A DNA stretch of 64,000 nt. It comes from Diphasiastrum complanatum. Taxonomy: Eukaryota; Streptophyta; Lycopodiopsida; Lycopodiales; Lycopodiaceae. Of this stretch, positions 34,867 to 47,200 are shown piece after piece. The DNA lies in the NCBI GenBank assembly GCA_029204225.1, contig CM055096.1, forward strand, positions 73,784,919 to 73,848,918. The letters run 5' to 3'. The notes beneath the pieces were generated by a model that saw only the letters and a list, made by a program, of their open reading frames with translations, did no database searches and was not told where the DNA came from. The position numbers and the translations under genes are program-made. Numbering within the stretch: position 1 is the first letter of the stretch; every line of letters starts with the position of its first letter.

Positions 34867-36760
34867 CTATGGATCGTCCTTAGATCCGAATTCCACTGAG
34901 GATTATCCACCAGAGATGGTCTCTCCATCTACAGAACAGGCTCGATACAATAGATATTCTAGGATGAAGTCCCAAGTCCAGGAGCCCTCAACCAACTTAT
35001 TTGAGAGATGGGAACCCATGCGTTTTGAAGCTCCATTTGATCGCCCACACTTTCACTCTGCCGAATCATCACACGCACGAGCTCACTTAAATGGGGCTTT
35101 TGCAAATAATGTTTCACGTACTGAAAAATGTACTCCCAAGTTAGATTTACCTAAGTACGACACCAACACTGACCCTCAAAGATTTCTTTAAGTCTTTGAG
35201 AATGCATGTGATGTCTATGGCGAGACATCACCAAAAGCCATGGTCCAGCTCTTCTCGATGACCATGATCAATCGAGCACGAGAATGGTTTTTTAACCTTG
35301 ATCGTGAAGATAAACGAGACTGGTCACTCTTGAAGGAAACATTCATCAAACGATTCAAGCCCTTTTGTTTGATCGAAAGTCCTTTTGTCAAATTGAGTAA
35401 CATCAAAATGACAAAAGATGAGAAAGTATGTGACTACATAGAACGATTTAAAAGATAAAAAACTCAGGTACAAGAACAACCAACCGAATCTATGCTCATC
35501 ATTTGGTTTCTCGTTGGACTCCCACAATGGATAAGATGTGAACTTCGCTCCAATGATGAATACACATCATTGAAACAAGCCATGTCTGATGCCATTCGAG
35601 AAGAAGACGAGGGATCAGATGTCGATGAGCCGAACGGAGAGCACATCGTGCTGTCCAAGAAGCTCGACCAAATGAGGAAACAAGAGAACAATTATGAAAA
35701 ACACAATTGGAGTTGTTTAACCAGCAACACTAGCAACAAATGGAGAAACTCACGAAAGAGTTTCAAAATACTGTCAAATCTATCTAGAGTTCGATGTCGG
35801 GTCAGTTACCCACTGGCCGAATCCATCATAGAAGGGAGAATACTTGGTGCCCTCACTGTCGAGGTTCACACACTGGCAATGAGTGCCCATCATACAAACC
35901 AGTCCCAGATACTTCCTTGATCAAATGTGACATCTGCGACTTTATGGGCCATACCTCACTCTATTGCTATTATAACCTGAGGAACCAGCCTCACAACCAG
36001 TCAGGGGGCCATTATCAACCTCCTTGACAACATTTTGTTTTACAAAACCAAAATCAACACTATCCATCACGAAACAACCAAATCCATATACAAGAGTTGC
36101 CCAGACAGTCAAGTGACATGAACCTCAACCACAACTAGCACTCTTAGGTCCACCTCCAAGGGGACAACCTGATCTAGGAGCACAAAAACATAGACACCCT
36201 CAAGAATCTGCACAAACACATCTTGTGGACAACTCCTATGATCACACATACAATCATGACACAACACTCCCATCTGCTAGTTCTCAACCATATCCAAGTG
36301 ACAATTCATGCTCGTGCAAACGAGATGAGTATTCCACAAACTCAAAAAGCCAAGCACAGCTAACCATCCAAGATGGTAATGCTATTGCCACGGGACCAAT
36401 GAGCAATTGCTGTTTTATTTGTGGCAAAATTGGCCACTTCATGGTTGACTATAAAGTTAAGAACCGATACCATGCCAAGTGTCCAGACTGTGTTCGCAAA
36501 CACAGTTTCAAAGACTATCCTAAACAACCTAATAGGATCCTTCTAGCACGTCATATATCATCAGAACCTGTTAGAGTTCTTACCCGAGCACAACGCCAAC
36601 ACTAAGAAGAACAACAACACATTGCCAAATCAGTTGACCATCAGGGAAGCTCCTTGATAGCTTCCACTTTACCCAAAGATTACCAGACCCAATACATTGA
36701 TGATAGTAGGATAGTAGTAATGATAATTAAAGGTGAAGTACCATGTCTTTGATGTTTCTC
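34867..36760 (+). pseudogene. Gypsy gag with multiple zinc knuckles
   Basis: The frame from 34916 runs through 35691 with stops at 35189-35191 and 35456-35458. It contains TPKLDLPKYDTNTDPQRFL, NRAREWFFNLDREDKRDWSL, then IIWFLVGLPQWIRCEL and AMSDAIREEDEGSD, the retrotransposon gag core. In another frame at 35794-36027 come CPHCRGSHTGNEC and CDICDFMGHTSLYC, two intact CCHC knuckles. At 36225-36605 come CFICGKIGHFMVDY and CPDCVRKHSFKDY, knuckles whose last Cys has become Tyr. Two frameshifts are required. A weak continuation (YQTQYIDDSRIVVMIIKGEV) ends near 36750. No protease or pol follows, so the element is truncated or interrupted. Confidence 0.75.
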
Positions 36761-38293
36761 ATTATGGGCCCTCCACAAGTAGACAAAAAAGGATTAAATT
36801 AATTTTACAAGCACCCATATGTTCCTTATGCAACATGAATAAAAACTTGTCCAAGAGTATCATGGTGATAATCTCGCTCTGTATCTTTAGTAACTTGAGA
36901 AACAACATCTCATTGTGTCTGACGAAGTGGGTCCTTTATAGAGGACTCAATCACTTGCAATACTTGGATGTGTCATGGTTGTAGGAATAAATGCTTCACA
37001 ACTTCATGCACTACCTAAAAGTGTAACCCTATGTTAATGACACTTTATAACTTTAAGCGACATAACTGGGATTTTTCAAATTAGCCACATGTGCATCGTT
37101 AAACCATTGAAAAATTTCCACTTGGCAAATTTGACTCTTGGTAAAAACCCAAGTGGCCAATGCTCAAAACACCTTTTTGAACTTATTCTCAAAAAAACTT
37201 TCATTTTTCAAAACTTCTAGAATTTATGAGATATGTAATTCATAAAAGAGCTTATTTGTCTCAATAAGAAAATCTTCAAAGATTTCATGATATCTATTTT
37301 TAAAAAATAACCTAGATTCCATTCTATAGTTTGTCCGTTTTCCAAGCAATGCAAGAGCCCAGGCACTCTGAATTTAAACCCTGCCATTTGGTTGAAAATA
37401 AGTCAATTTCTGCCATTGTGCCCGTGATTAACCATTGGAAAGCTTCCAAGTGGCATTATAATATGTGGCAGATATCCAAGTGAACGTGCCCAAAACATAT
37501 CATCCCCTCGTCTAGAGTACATCCACGTTCTCGACTTTATGAGATTTCGTCGACTCAGCATCGTTTAGAGTCCTATCGCGTTCCTTATGTGGAGATCGGT
37601 TGTCTTCATCCGAAATTTGACAAGTTTCTCAATGACTGTGCGGCTCTATATGTCAAAAGACATTCTGCACTTCCTTTGTCCATCATGGTGCCCAATTTTA
37701 GACAACGTGTATCTATTGCCCTACAACGTGCTCAAGCTCAAATGTTAATTCGTCGTGGTAATGCAATTGGTGTGGTAATGCATGCAGCTGCTTCACGACA
37801 TCCTTCTCAACTTCCTCTAATGCAATTGGTGCAGCTGCTTCACGACATCCTTCTCAACTTCCTCTGTATTCAATGCTACAAAGTGATGTTTTCCATGTTG
37901 TTGGTGTCGTCTAAATTTGAATTTCCTAAGTTTTCAAGCAAATGATTTATATATTTAATCATGTACTTCTTGATGGTATTTTTCATCTTTATTTTAATAA
38001 ATGAATTAATGCTTGGTACGATATCGCTGCACTATTATGGAAGCCAGCGTTAACCTCGAATCTTCGATACTCGTCGACTAGTTATTTTTTTCTGGGATTT
38101 CGAGGATCTGTTATGTTTTCCTTAGATTGATCCTTGTTTCTTGGATTTCGTTGGTTTGTTAATTTTTTCTTGGATTTCGTTGATTTGTTGTTTTTCAGTT
38201 GAGTTGATGTTTTTTCGCTCTTGGATTTCGTTGATTTGTTAATTTGATCGAAGCAGAGGTAGTATCGGATTTGGAAAATCGCGTTCGTGAAAG
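36761..38293. promoter_or_regulatory. ZYP1 upstream region
   Basis: Holds the presumed promoter and 5' untranslated region of ZYP1. A Thr/Cys-poor frame at 37589-37945 is listed separately. From 38088 to 38245 a phrase close to TCTTGGATTTCGTTGATTTG occurs three times (about 38138, 38168 and 38219), plus a weaker copy near 38090, just upstream of the start codon at 38294. These could be leader repeats. No clear TATA box is assigned. Confidence 0.4.
37589..37945 (+). other. Unidentified ORF with internal 47-bp duplication
   Basis: 118 codons. The N-terminal part (VEIGCLHPKFDKFLNDCAAL, VKRHSALPLSIMVPNFRQRV) looks protein-like and the frame extends upstream of the ATG to about 37550. A perfect 35-bp block (37784-37818) is repeated at 37831-37865. 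The period of 47 changes the reading frame, so the C-terminal part is probably spurious. No family is recognised. It may be an exon relic. Confidence 0.25.
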
Positions 38294-41200
38294 ATGGCTA
38301 TGCTCCAAGTAGCATTGCAAAAAAGTGCAGCGGTGAGAGTGCTAGAGCAGCCCCGGCAGTCTGTGAGGGCTCTGCTCGGAAGCAACAAGTCATGCCAGCC
38401 AAAAGTGGATGCCATTATGAGGTCGGATTGTCAGACAGGAGAGAGCTTCACACATTTGAAGCTAACTGCAGGTCATTATGCATATATTCTTGTCTTTATA
38501 ATTATGGACACAGTCTTCAGACCTCAAAATGAATCAGTTAGTAGTTATTATCCAGATTGCAGCTGATTGTTATGCATACAATCTTGTTCTTGTAATGGAC
38601 CCAGGCCTCGAAATGAATCAGATAATAGCTGTTATCCAGATTACTATTATTGATTTGGATCAAATAATTTGACTCCTATGAAGCTGATTGCAACAATCTT
38701 GTTCTTATCATGGCGAGGCCTCAAAATGAATCAGACAATAGTTATTATCAGATTATTATTGTTGATATTAATTATCTGCATCCATAATACTTTGACTTGT
38801 TTGAAGCTGACTGAAGGTTGGTGGTATATTGCATATATTATTGTTCTTGTCATGGACTCAGACGTCAAAATGAATCAGACAAATGTTATTATCCAGAATT
38901 ATTATTATTATTATTGTATTATTGTTATTGTTGTTTATCTGCATCCATTATATTTTCACTGGATTGTCAGATCGGATATTTTGAGGTTGCAGATTGATAA
39001 TCTTATCATTATTATGGACTCAGACCTGAAATGAATCAGACAATAATGGTTATCCAGATTATTATTATTATTATTATCATTATCATTAATCTGCACGAGG
39101 CATCCATAGTCATTTGACTGGATTGCCAGATTGAATAAATTTGGGGATGGAGTTTGACGATGAATCTTATGTATATCGGTGTACAGAAAAAATGGTGCAG
39201 GAACAAGCGTGTGTGAAAGCAGATCTTCAAATTGCTGTATGACGTCACTTCTTTCCAGTGTTCGTTGAGATCTTTGCTCGTTTCCTGTTTCATAAGGGCG
39301 TTGTGTAAAGAGCTTATTGTAAATAATGTAAACATGTACATCATGGTCTAGTATATATTAAGATAGGCAAAATAAAAGTCTCGAAATGTTTAAGCTTCTC
39401 CAATATTATGGTGAACTCACTTAAGCTGAAGCTGACAATGGGTGCGCAGAAGGCAAAGCTTCAAAAGTCAGAAGAGCAGATTCGCAGTTTAGAATCGAAA
39501 TTACGGGATATTAGCAATGAGAATGCAATGCTCAAGGTTAAGCAAAATGAAGATATGAAACTGTGGAAAGGCCTGGATTCGAAAGTGCTGTCCACGAGGA
39601 CTTATTTTGATCAGATAACGGATACTCTGAACGACCTGGAGAATCAAGTACAACAAGGTCTGTTAAATCTTTTAATTTAGAGTCTTGCAATCAAGTGCAA
39701 TTTTGTTATCTTTCGATATGTACTAGAAAGTTGCTATTCTACTGTAAAGATAGGAGTGTTTGCAACTGTAGCCGAATCAACCAAGAAGTTTTTCGAGGAG
39801 AAGATGGAAGAGAGGGCGAAATTTTATGAAGGAATAAAAGGCAAGATAGACGACTTGTCCCTGAAGCGAAACGAAGCTGAAAAAGACGCTCAGAGATGTA
39901 AGAAAGAATTTCGATGGGTGAGAATGCAGTGACTAGATTGATTTATGATCTTTGGCGGTTACAGCGTCATGCTCATTCAAAATAGGCCTCTCTGAAGTGA
40001 TATTTGTACAAATCGTAAAAGTGCAGGGAAAACAGAAGCAACAGAACTAAGGAAGGAATTTGACTCCTTGAAGGATTCATACACGCGTGAGTTGGCCGAA
40101 GCCGAGAAGATGTCTTCAAGGAAAGGTGATTATTGTAAAAGATTCGAGGAACTTTAACCCTCACAGCATCACTCATCTCTGAGATTCTCGTCTCCTTTTC
40201 CAAAGTTACCGAAACTTATTTGAAGGAGAAGTATTATTATAGCCGAGTTGGTGGAACTAGTCGAAACTTAGTGTTCACTACGTAATTTTAAACTGGGTTC
40301 GCAGTTTTCATTAAGGCTTAGCAGTTGAGTAGTCCAAGGCTATTGTATGCTTCATGCCATCGCTTTTCGAAGACTTAATTTCTTCACCATATGGTTTGAA
40401 CAAAATAAATATCTAGTACGAAAGGTTATTGAAGTTATGATTCCGATGGATGCATTTTACGTAACATATGATTGTATCATTTATGAAGAGGAGCTGGAAC
40501 GGGAATTGAAACATGTTGAGCATTCGAACAAGGATGCGAGCGCAACTATTGAGTTACTTCAAAATGAACTGGAAAGCAAGCAAAGAGATCTTGCTCAAAA
40601 AACACATGAATTTGCAGCTTTGAACAATGTGTATATTGTTCTGGTAAGCACTAAGCACCGCTCCCACAGTTAATCAATGAATATTTTTGTTCAAGCCTTT
40701 GCACTTGTGAAGTCTTCTCAAAGAATGAATCACATAATCAAAAACTAAATAGTAATAGGGGCTAGCCTGCTAGGCATATAGCAATCCAATTAAGATTAGA
40801 CAAACTCAATACACTCACGGCCCCAACCAAGCTATAGGAGTCACAGTACCATCTGATATTAGGCTCCTAGCTATGGTTATGGTAGCATGCCATGCTACCA
40901 CAACCACCTATGAGAGTAAGCCTAATCAGGAGTAGATCAAGAACACTACCTCGCAACATGTATCCACAATACACTAGCAACCATTCAATGAATAGAACAT
41001 CAAGGGTTTTTGTCTTTATATAGGCAGTTCCATGCCCCCTTATGACTTGTATTTTTGGTAATTCCGATATCCTTCGTCTTAATAAAGCCCAAAACCCTAC
41101 CCTAGCCTCCAAGACGATAAAGTCATTATGACTAATGCATCGGCTATTACTAGATATAGGATGCATGAAAGCCCTTGACCATTAACAGGGTATCCCCATA

Positions 41201-44200
41201 CCCATGGTCAAGAAGTGGTCAAGGACACAACATACTTCCCCCCTTATAACATTTATGTCCTCAATAATGGAACTAAGAAAAATTCTTCTTTAGACTATAA
41301 GCTCGCTCTTAGGATTCAATATCTTCTAGTCAACCTTTCCATGAGATTAAATGCTCAAAACACTACAATCTCTCAATTGCTTTTCTTTGCTATCGAGTTC
41401 TTTGACTTTACAGATATTATGGATGATGTGTCATCAACAAAACCCAAGTAATTGGTATCACCCTCACGTAAACTCAGCCTAAATCGGCTTACATGAAACA
41501 CACGATGTACTATAATTCCTTTGACAAGTTCTAACTAATCAATGTTTATCAATATTGTAAGCAAATTCAATCACGAAGAAGTACTTTTCTCATTGAGACT
41601 ACCTATTGGAAACATAATGCACGAAACATATTCTCCATGGTTTGATTAGTTCTTTCAATGTGACCATCAAATTCATGTCTCATCCCAAACGGACATCAAT
41701 AGCACGACTGTCTTAGACCTCCTTGACCTGGACTCTCGTAATGGCCTCCAGTACGTCCAATAGTCCGAAATGACCATTTGCCTCAAGCTTTCGTGAACTT
41801 TCATTAGGTGCTCCAAAACCAAAGTTGCAGTCCATGTTCCATAACGCGTTCATGAACGCGATCCGGGATTTCCCATTAGGGTTTCCTGGAACGCAAGTTT
41901 TTTTTTTTTTGGATAATTGCCAATATGGGTATCATGTGAAAGGATATCAAAAAAGCAATTGTCATGTAGATCTGTTGTTCGATTTCAGATGGCTGCAGGC
42001 TACATTCATAAGAAATCTGGACATCAGTAGATTTTCATAAACAAACTGGCTGCATTTTCATATGGTTTCAAAAATTTGGACATCAGTAGATGGTTTTAGA
42101 TGGTTTCAGCTATTCCACAAGAAGTATACAATTCCTGCCAGTCCAAGGAAGGCTCCTTCTAACTCTTTCTATCGTTTTCTAACAGAAAACGGAATCAGTA
42201 GATCTGCAAACCATTGGCATTAGAACACCATTTCAAAACTGATTTTGGATATGTATTGGAAAAGCATGTCCACCATTCAAAAAAAAAAATCGGCCATTAC
42301 TCCTTTTTCCACCAAAACAAAATAAAATTTGCAATCCGGGTCGCGGATCGCTGACGTTCCGGATCGCGCAATCTGGTTCGTTTTTGCAGCAACTCAGTCC
42401 AAAACAATGAACATTAAAGCAAGCCTGGACAATAATTGCACGTTAAGAACTCTTAAAGATAGAAGTTAGTAGTAACTACTAAGTCATAAGTGCTAAGCTA
42501 CTAAGCTGTAACAAGTTGTTTAGATTCTATAATTTAGGACAAATCTAGTATGATGTATTGACTAATTGAGTCAATATATTCTATATTATATTATTAGATT
42601 CAGTATAGATTAATAATTACAATTATGTTCAGAGTCTAGACTCCTTTATCTATCAAATACCTGGGCCATATCATATCTGATCAGGGTATTGAGATTGATC
42701 ATGATAAGGTTCGTAAGGTACGTGAATGGTCGTGACCTCAAACAATTCGTGATGTGAAATCCTTTTTGGGCTTCACAGGATTCTTTCACAGGTTCATTAT
42801 GGACTATGCCTTAATAGCATTGCCCCACGAACGTTGCTAAGGGGGTGCAGAAAAAATGTAGTCGCAAAAAAAGTCCATTGATAACATGGACTGATGAAAT
42901 GAATGAGAGTTTTGAAACTCTCAAGCATTGTGTTTCTACAGGTCCAATTTTACACATTGTTGATCCTAACCAACCCTTCGTGGTGGATACTTATCCTAGC
43001 GACTTTGTTGTAGGAGCAGTCCTTTACCAGGACGGTAGAAAAGTTGCATTTGAAAGCAAAAAATTGGATCCTGCTCAATCTAAGTATTCTACCTATGAGA
43101 AGGAGCTTTTTGCAATCATTCACGCGTTGAAAATTTGGAGGCATTATCTTTATGGTGCCAGATTTACGGTGATGACTGATCACCAATCCCTTAAGTACAT
43201 ATGTGAGGCTAAGGACCTTCGTGGCCGTAAGACTAGATGGGCGAAACTCATTCAAGAGTTCGTGCTCGACATTAAGTATCGTAAAGGTATTTCAAACAGT
43301 GTTGTTGATGCCTTGAGTCGGATTGGAGAAGCTAATTAGTTATGCTTTGCTGAAATTCAATCTGATTTGTATCTATCACTTCGGGATCTTTGTTGAACTG
43401 ATGGGTTTTTCGGTCACATTTGGCTAGATGTCTTGACATGAAATTCTAGATCTAGTGATGACCAAGGGAAGCAGGATCCCAAGCAATCCCGAAATGACAA
43501 GATACTTGAAGACTATTCCATAAGGAATGGCCTACTTTTTCGTAAGGGAAAGGTTGTGTGCCGGATAGGGAGGACTTGCGGGCCCAAATCCACAATAGTG
43601 TCATGACAAACCTTGTGCTGGTCACCTAGGCATACAGGACACTTGACCTTGTCAGGCAGAATTTCTTTTGGCCAAAAATGAATTAAGTTTAAAGTTGCAA
43701 CGATTCACAAAGTGTAAATTCTAAAGTGAAAAGGGCAATACTTGTTCCATGAATTGTTTGATGGATGGTAGCTTGACATTGATTGAGGCTTGCTCTGCAA
43801 CAAGCTCTCTTTTTCTAAGCTCCTCCATGCTGGGCCTTCCCACTCGCAGATGATCTTTGAAACGAATTTTATCATTTGTTTTCATGCAAGAGTTCTAGCT
43901 AGGTGAAAAGCGAGGTTGTATGTGGTAAATAATTGTCTAATAGGAACTGCGGCTTCCTCTTTGTTCTCATGCTAGGAGGCCACATCATAGTCCCTACCCA
44001 TTACCTATCCACGTCCCCTCGATGATGCAAGGCCTATAGGACATGAAGGGGCTCCCATGGATGAACCAATCCCACAATTGCAATTGGCCTGCAACTCACT
44101 CTGACTCCCTGAGAAGACATGGATGTGGGAGCATCACACGATCATGATGTGGAAGGAACATTTGCATCTATTGGAAGTTAAAATAATTCACAAATTACAA

Positions 44201-47200
44201 TGACACCGTTGATCCTTGGGCAAAGATATAAGTGAGAAGTACTAAGTTTCCAACTAGACTCTAGCTGGATCTAGTAGCAAGTTTCAGTGCTGAACATAGT
44301 TGTTAAGGGACTCTAGTATAGTACTTTATACTAGCATAAATTGATGCAATTGGAAATGGACATTTGGAATGAAAAATTGAAGTTTGAGATTTGAGAAATG
44401 AGGCTCACCTATGAAAATACTAAGGAAATGACTTGTATAACTACATGCAGTTGTCCAAACTCAATTCTTTAATTCTTAGGACAATCAAGACTATTAGACG
44501 TGATTCATAGCCAATTGACGTCTCACAGCTTTAAGCTTGTCAAAAGGTAGAATGCACAAGCCATTGCCATACAAATTGTTTTGGCTAAAAAAATTTGAAA
44601 ACACAATAAGCACACAGGCATGCGACATAAATCAAGAAATCAAAAGCATACCACTAACCCAAACGATGTCGGATCCTTCTAGGCTCACTTACCAATAGTT
44701 CATTGTTGATAGCACGATCTTAGTTCTTGCTTTGATACCACTGTGAAGACTTCCAAGAATGAACTAGATAATGAACAAGCCATAGGAGTTAAGGCATAGG
44801 ACAATCCAACCGAACCAACTGAATTGTAGACATAGTCAATACCCTCACCCTCAAGCTATAGGAATCATAGTACGATCTACTATCAGGAGGTAAGCGTTAT
44901 TATGAGTAGATCAAGGATGCTAGCAACATCTATCCAGGATACACTAATATTCACTAAATGAATAGAATAGGAAGGATTCTTGTCTTTATATAGGTTAATT
45001 CCACACCTCTAACTATTACCAGATATAGGATGCATGAGGCCCTTAACCTTAAATGGGCATCCCTTAATTGTGAGGCTTGCTCAACTGGGGTTAAGTAGGG
45101 TGCTCATCGATAGAGTGTAAGGGTATTCCTGCTTTAGGGCTCATGGCTTTCTTCAGACAACGAATTCCATTGCTTTGCAACGAGCTCAAGCCTTGTCAAT
45201 CTTACAAATGGCGACAATGGCTAGGTTGGCTGCTTCTCACCTCTCTTTACTGGCTGACTTGCCACTGGTTCACTTTTCTGATTTTCTGCCAATGACAACA
45301 GCATAGTTTTTTCCTTTTTTTGCTTATAATGGGATCTTCTTGTGATCTTAGTTGTAGTACAAGCTCCACTCTTGCAAATCCTAGATTGTTTCAAACTTCC
45401 CCTTGAGGACTTATATTTCCTTGTCATGCATGTTCTTGTAAGTTTTCTATTAATAAATAGTGTTTCTTTGTTTCTTCCTCTCTCAATCAACAAGAGCCTC
45501 AACATTGTGATTTCAGCTGCAGCGGATCGCGATCTGCTGCAAAAATGATCCGGATCGTGCGATCCGGATCGCCAGCGAGATGGGACCAGAAACTCCGTCT
45601 TGGATCGCAAAAAAATTTGCAAACTTTTTTCTCATTGTGTAGGAATCCACAGCTAGTTGCAATCCAAATGACCAATGAATAGCAGCAGAAATACTGAAGC
45701 AAATACAAATGAAATGATTAGCCAATGTTATATCTGCAAATCCGTATATGCAAAAACAATTTGCTTCAATATTCGATTGAAGTGACTAGCAGATATTGGG
45801 GGTTAACTATCTGAAACCAAGCAATATAACCGCTCTTTTGAAATCCTTTCACATGATACCCCATATTGGCAGGTTTGAAAAACAAAAAACAAAAAAATTT
45901 GCGTTCCGGGAAACCCTAATGGGAAATCCCGGATCACGTTCTGGAACGCGATCCGGAACGCGTTCCAGATCGCGGCCTGCATCTTTGATTGTGATTACCA
46001 TTCTTAACTCATAAAAATTTTATGTTGCTCATAGACTCCTACTCGTATATCATTTTCAGTAACACTCATATTATTGCCATAGATGTTGCTACCATTGATT
46101 TTCCATTCAAAAAATTGGGTTTATAAAGAGCAAATAAGGTTCAATCGCTATATTCATTAATGACATATCGCTCCCCCCACCAGCTGCTAAGCACTCTACT
46201 ACTAACCACTGTTTGCCTCTATTGAATTTGTAGCTTCAAAGCAAGGCAGAAATGGACATTAGAACCCAAGACTTGGAGAACTGTTTGGATTCTGCAACAA
46301 AAGCCAACAAAAACCTTGAAGAGCAAAATAGTTTACTGACGATGAAGATCTCTGAACTTGAAAAAGCCAATGCTCTGGCAGCCTCCAATACAGAAAGACT
46401 GCTCACAGAAGTTGCCAACTGTAATGCATGGGCAAAAGAAGAACGGCAAGCTAAAGAAGCCATTCTCAGTGAGCTGAAGGAGTTGACTTCACAATTTCAG
46501 GAACAATATCATTTGAAGAAGAATTTGGAAGAAAAAGTTGAAGGTATCTATCTTATCCGTTGGTCTTTTGAGATCTGAATCAACAAAGTATCATTCAATT
46601 GTACTTTCATCTGCAGAGGCTGGACGGAAAGTGCAGGAATTGCAATGTACTATCAAGGCTAAGGATGACGATTATGCTGAGAGAAGCCGTGCGGTGGAGG
46701 CAGAAATCACATCATATGAGAGAAAACTAGCAGAAGCTTCAACTGAGAAAGAGAGGCTGCAAAATGTCACACATGACCTAGAAGAGAAAGCTTTTAATTT
46801 ATCAAAACATGTGGACAATTTGGAGTTAAACAAGGTCTGCTTTCCAACATTGTGCACTCATAGTTGGATCCAGGAGCATTGTGAACAATGACTGACTACA
46901 GAATACTTTATTGGCAGTTGTTAATATATAATGATTAGAATTTAAAATCAAAGATGCCAACGACTATTTTAAAGGTTGGTAGACAGTTACATGTTGTCAC
47001 TTTATATTATGTTCCATACTTCAAGCTGCCTTCAATCACATAGCCACTTCCAGGACAATCTTGTCAAAAAAATATCACAAATGGAAGCAGACCATCTTAG
47101 GAATGTTGAAAGCGCAAAAGAAGAAATCCAACAAAACAAAGATGAGATTGTGAGACTGGTTCAAATGGATCTGGAAAATGCTGAAAAGCTAAGGCTATGT

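Larger units (their letters stand above)
40644..46233 (+). other. ZYP1 intron 6, filled with retroelements
   Basis: 5,590 bp between exons ending CTG|GTAAGC and starting TTGTAG|CTTCAA. It contains a minus-strand LTR pair (40706-41232 and 44742-45065), an internal plus-strand gypsy pol fragment (42644-43690), and an inverted repeat with arms near 41839-42400 and 45530-45978. The other introns of the gene, except intron 14, are under about 1.6 kb. Confidence 0.8.

Noticed and set aside
39408-39449. Extending ZYP1 exon 3 upstream to the ATG at 39408
   Set aside because: The AG at 39448-39449 gives the conserved KAKLQKS join in phase with exon 2. The upstream codons resemble the intron repeat.
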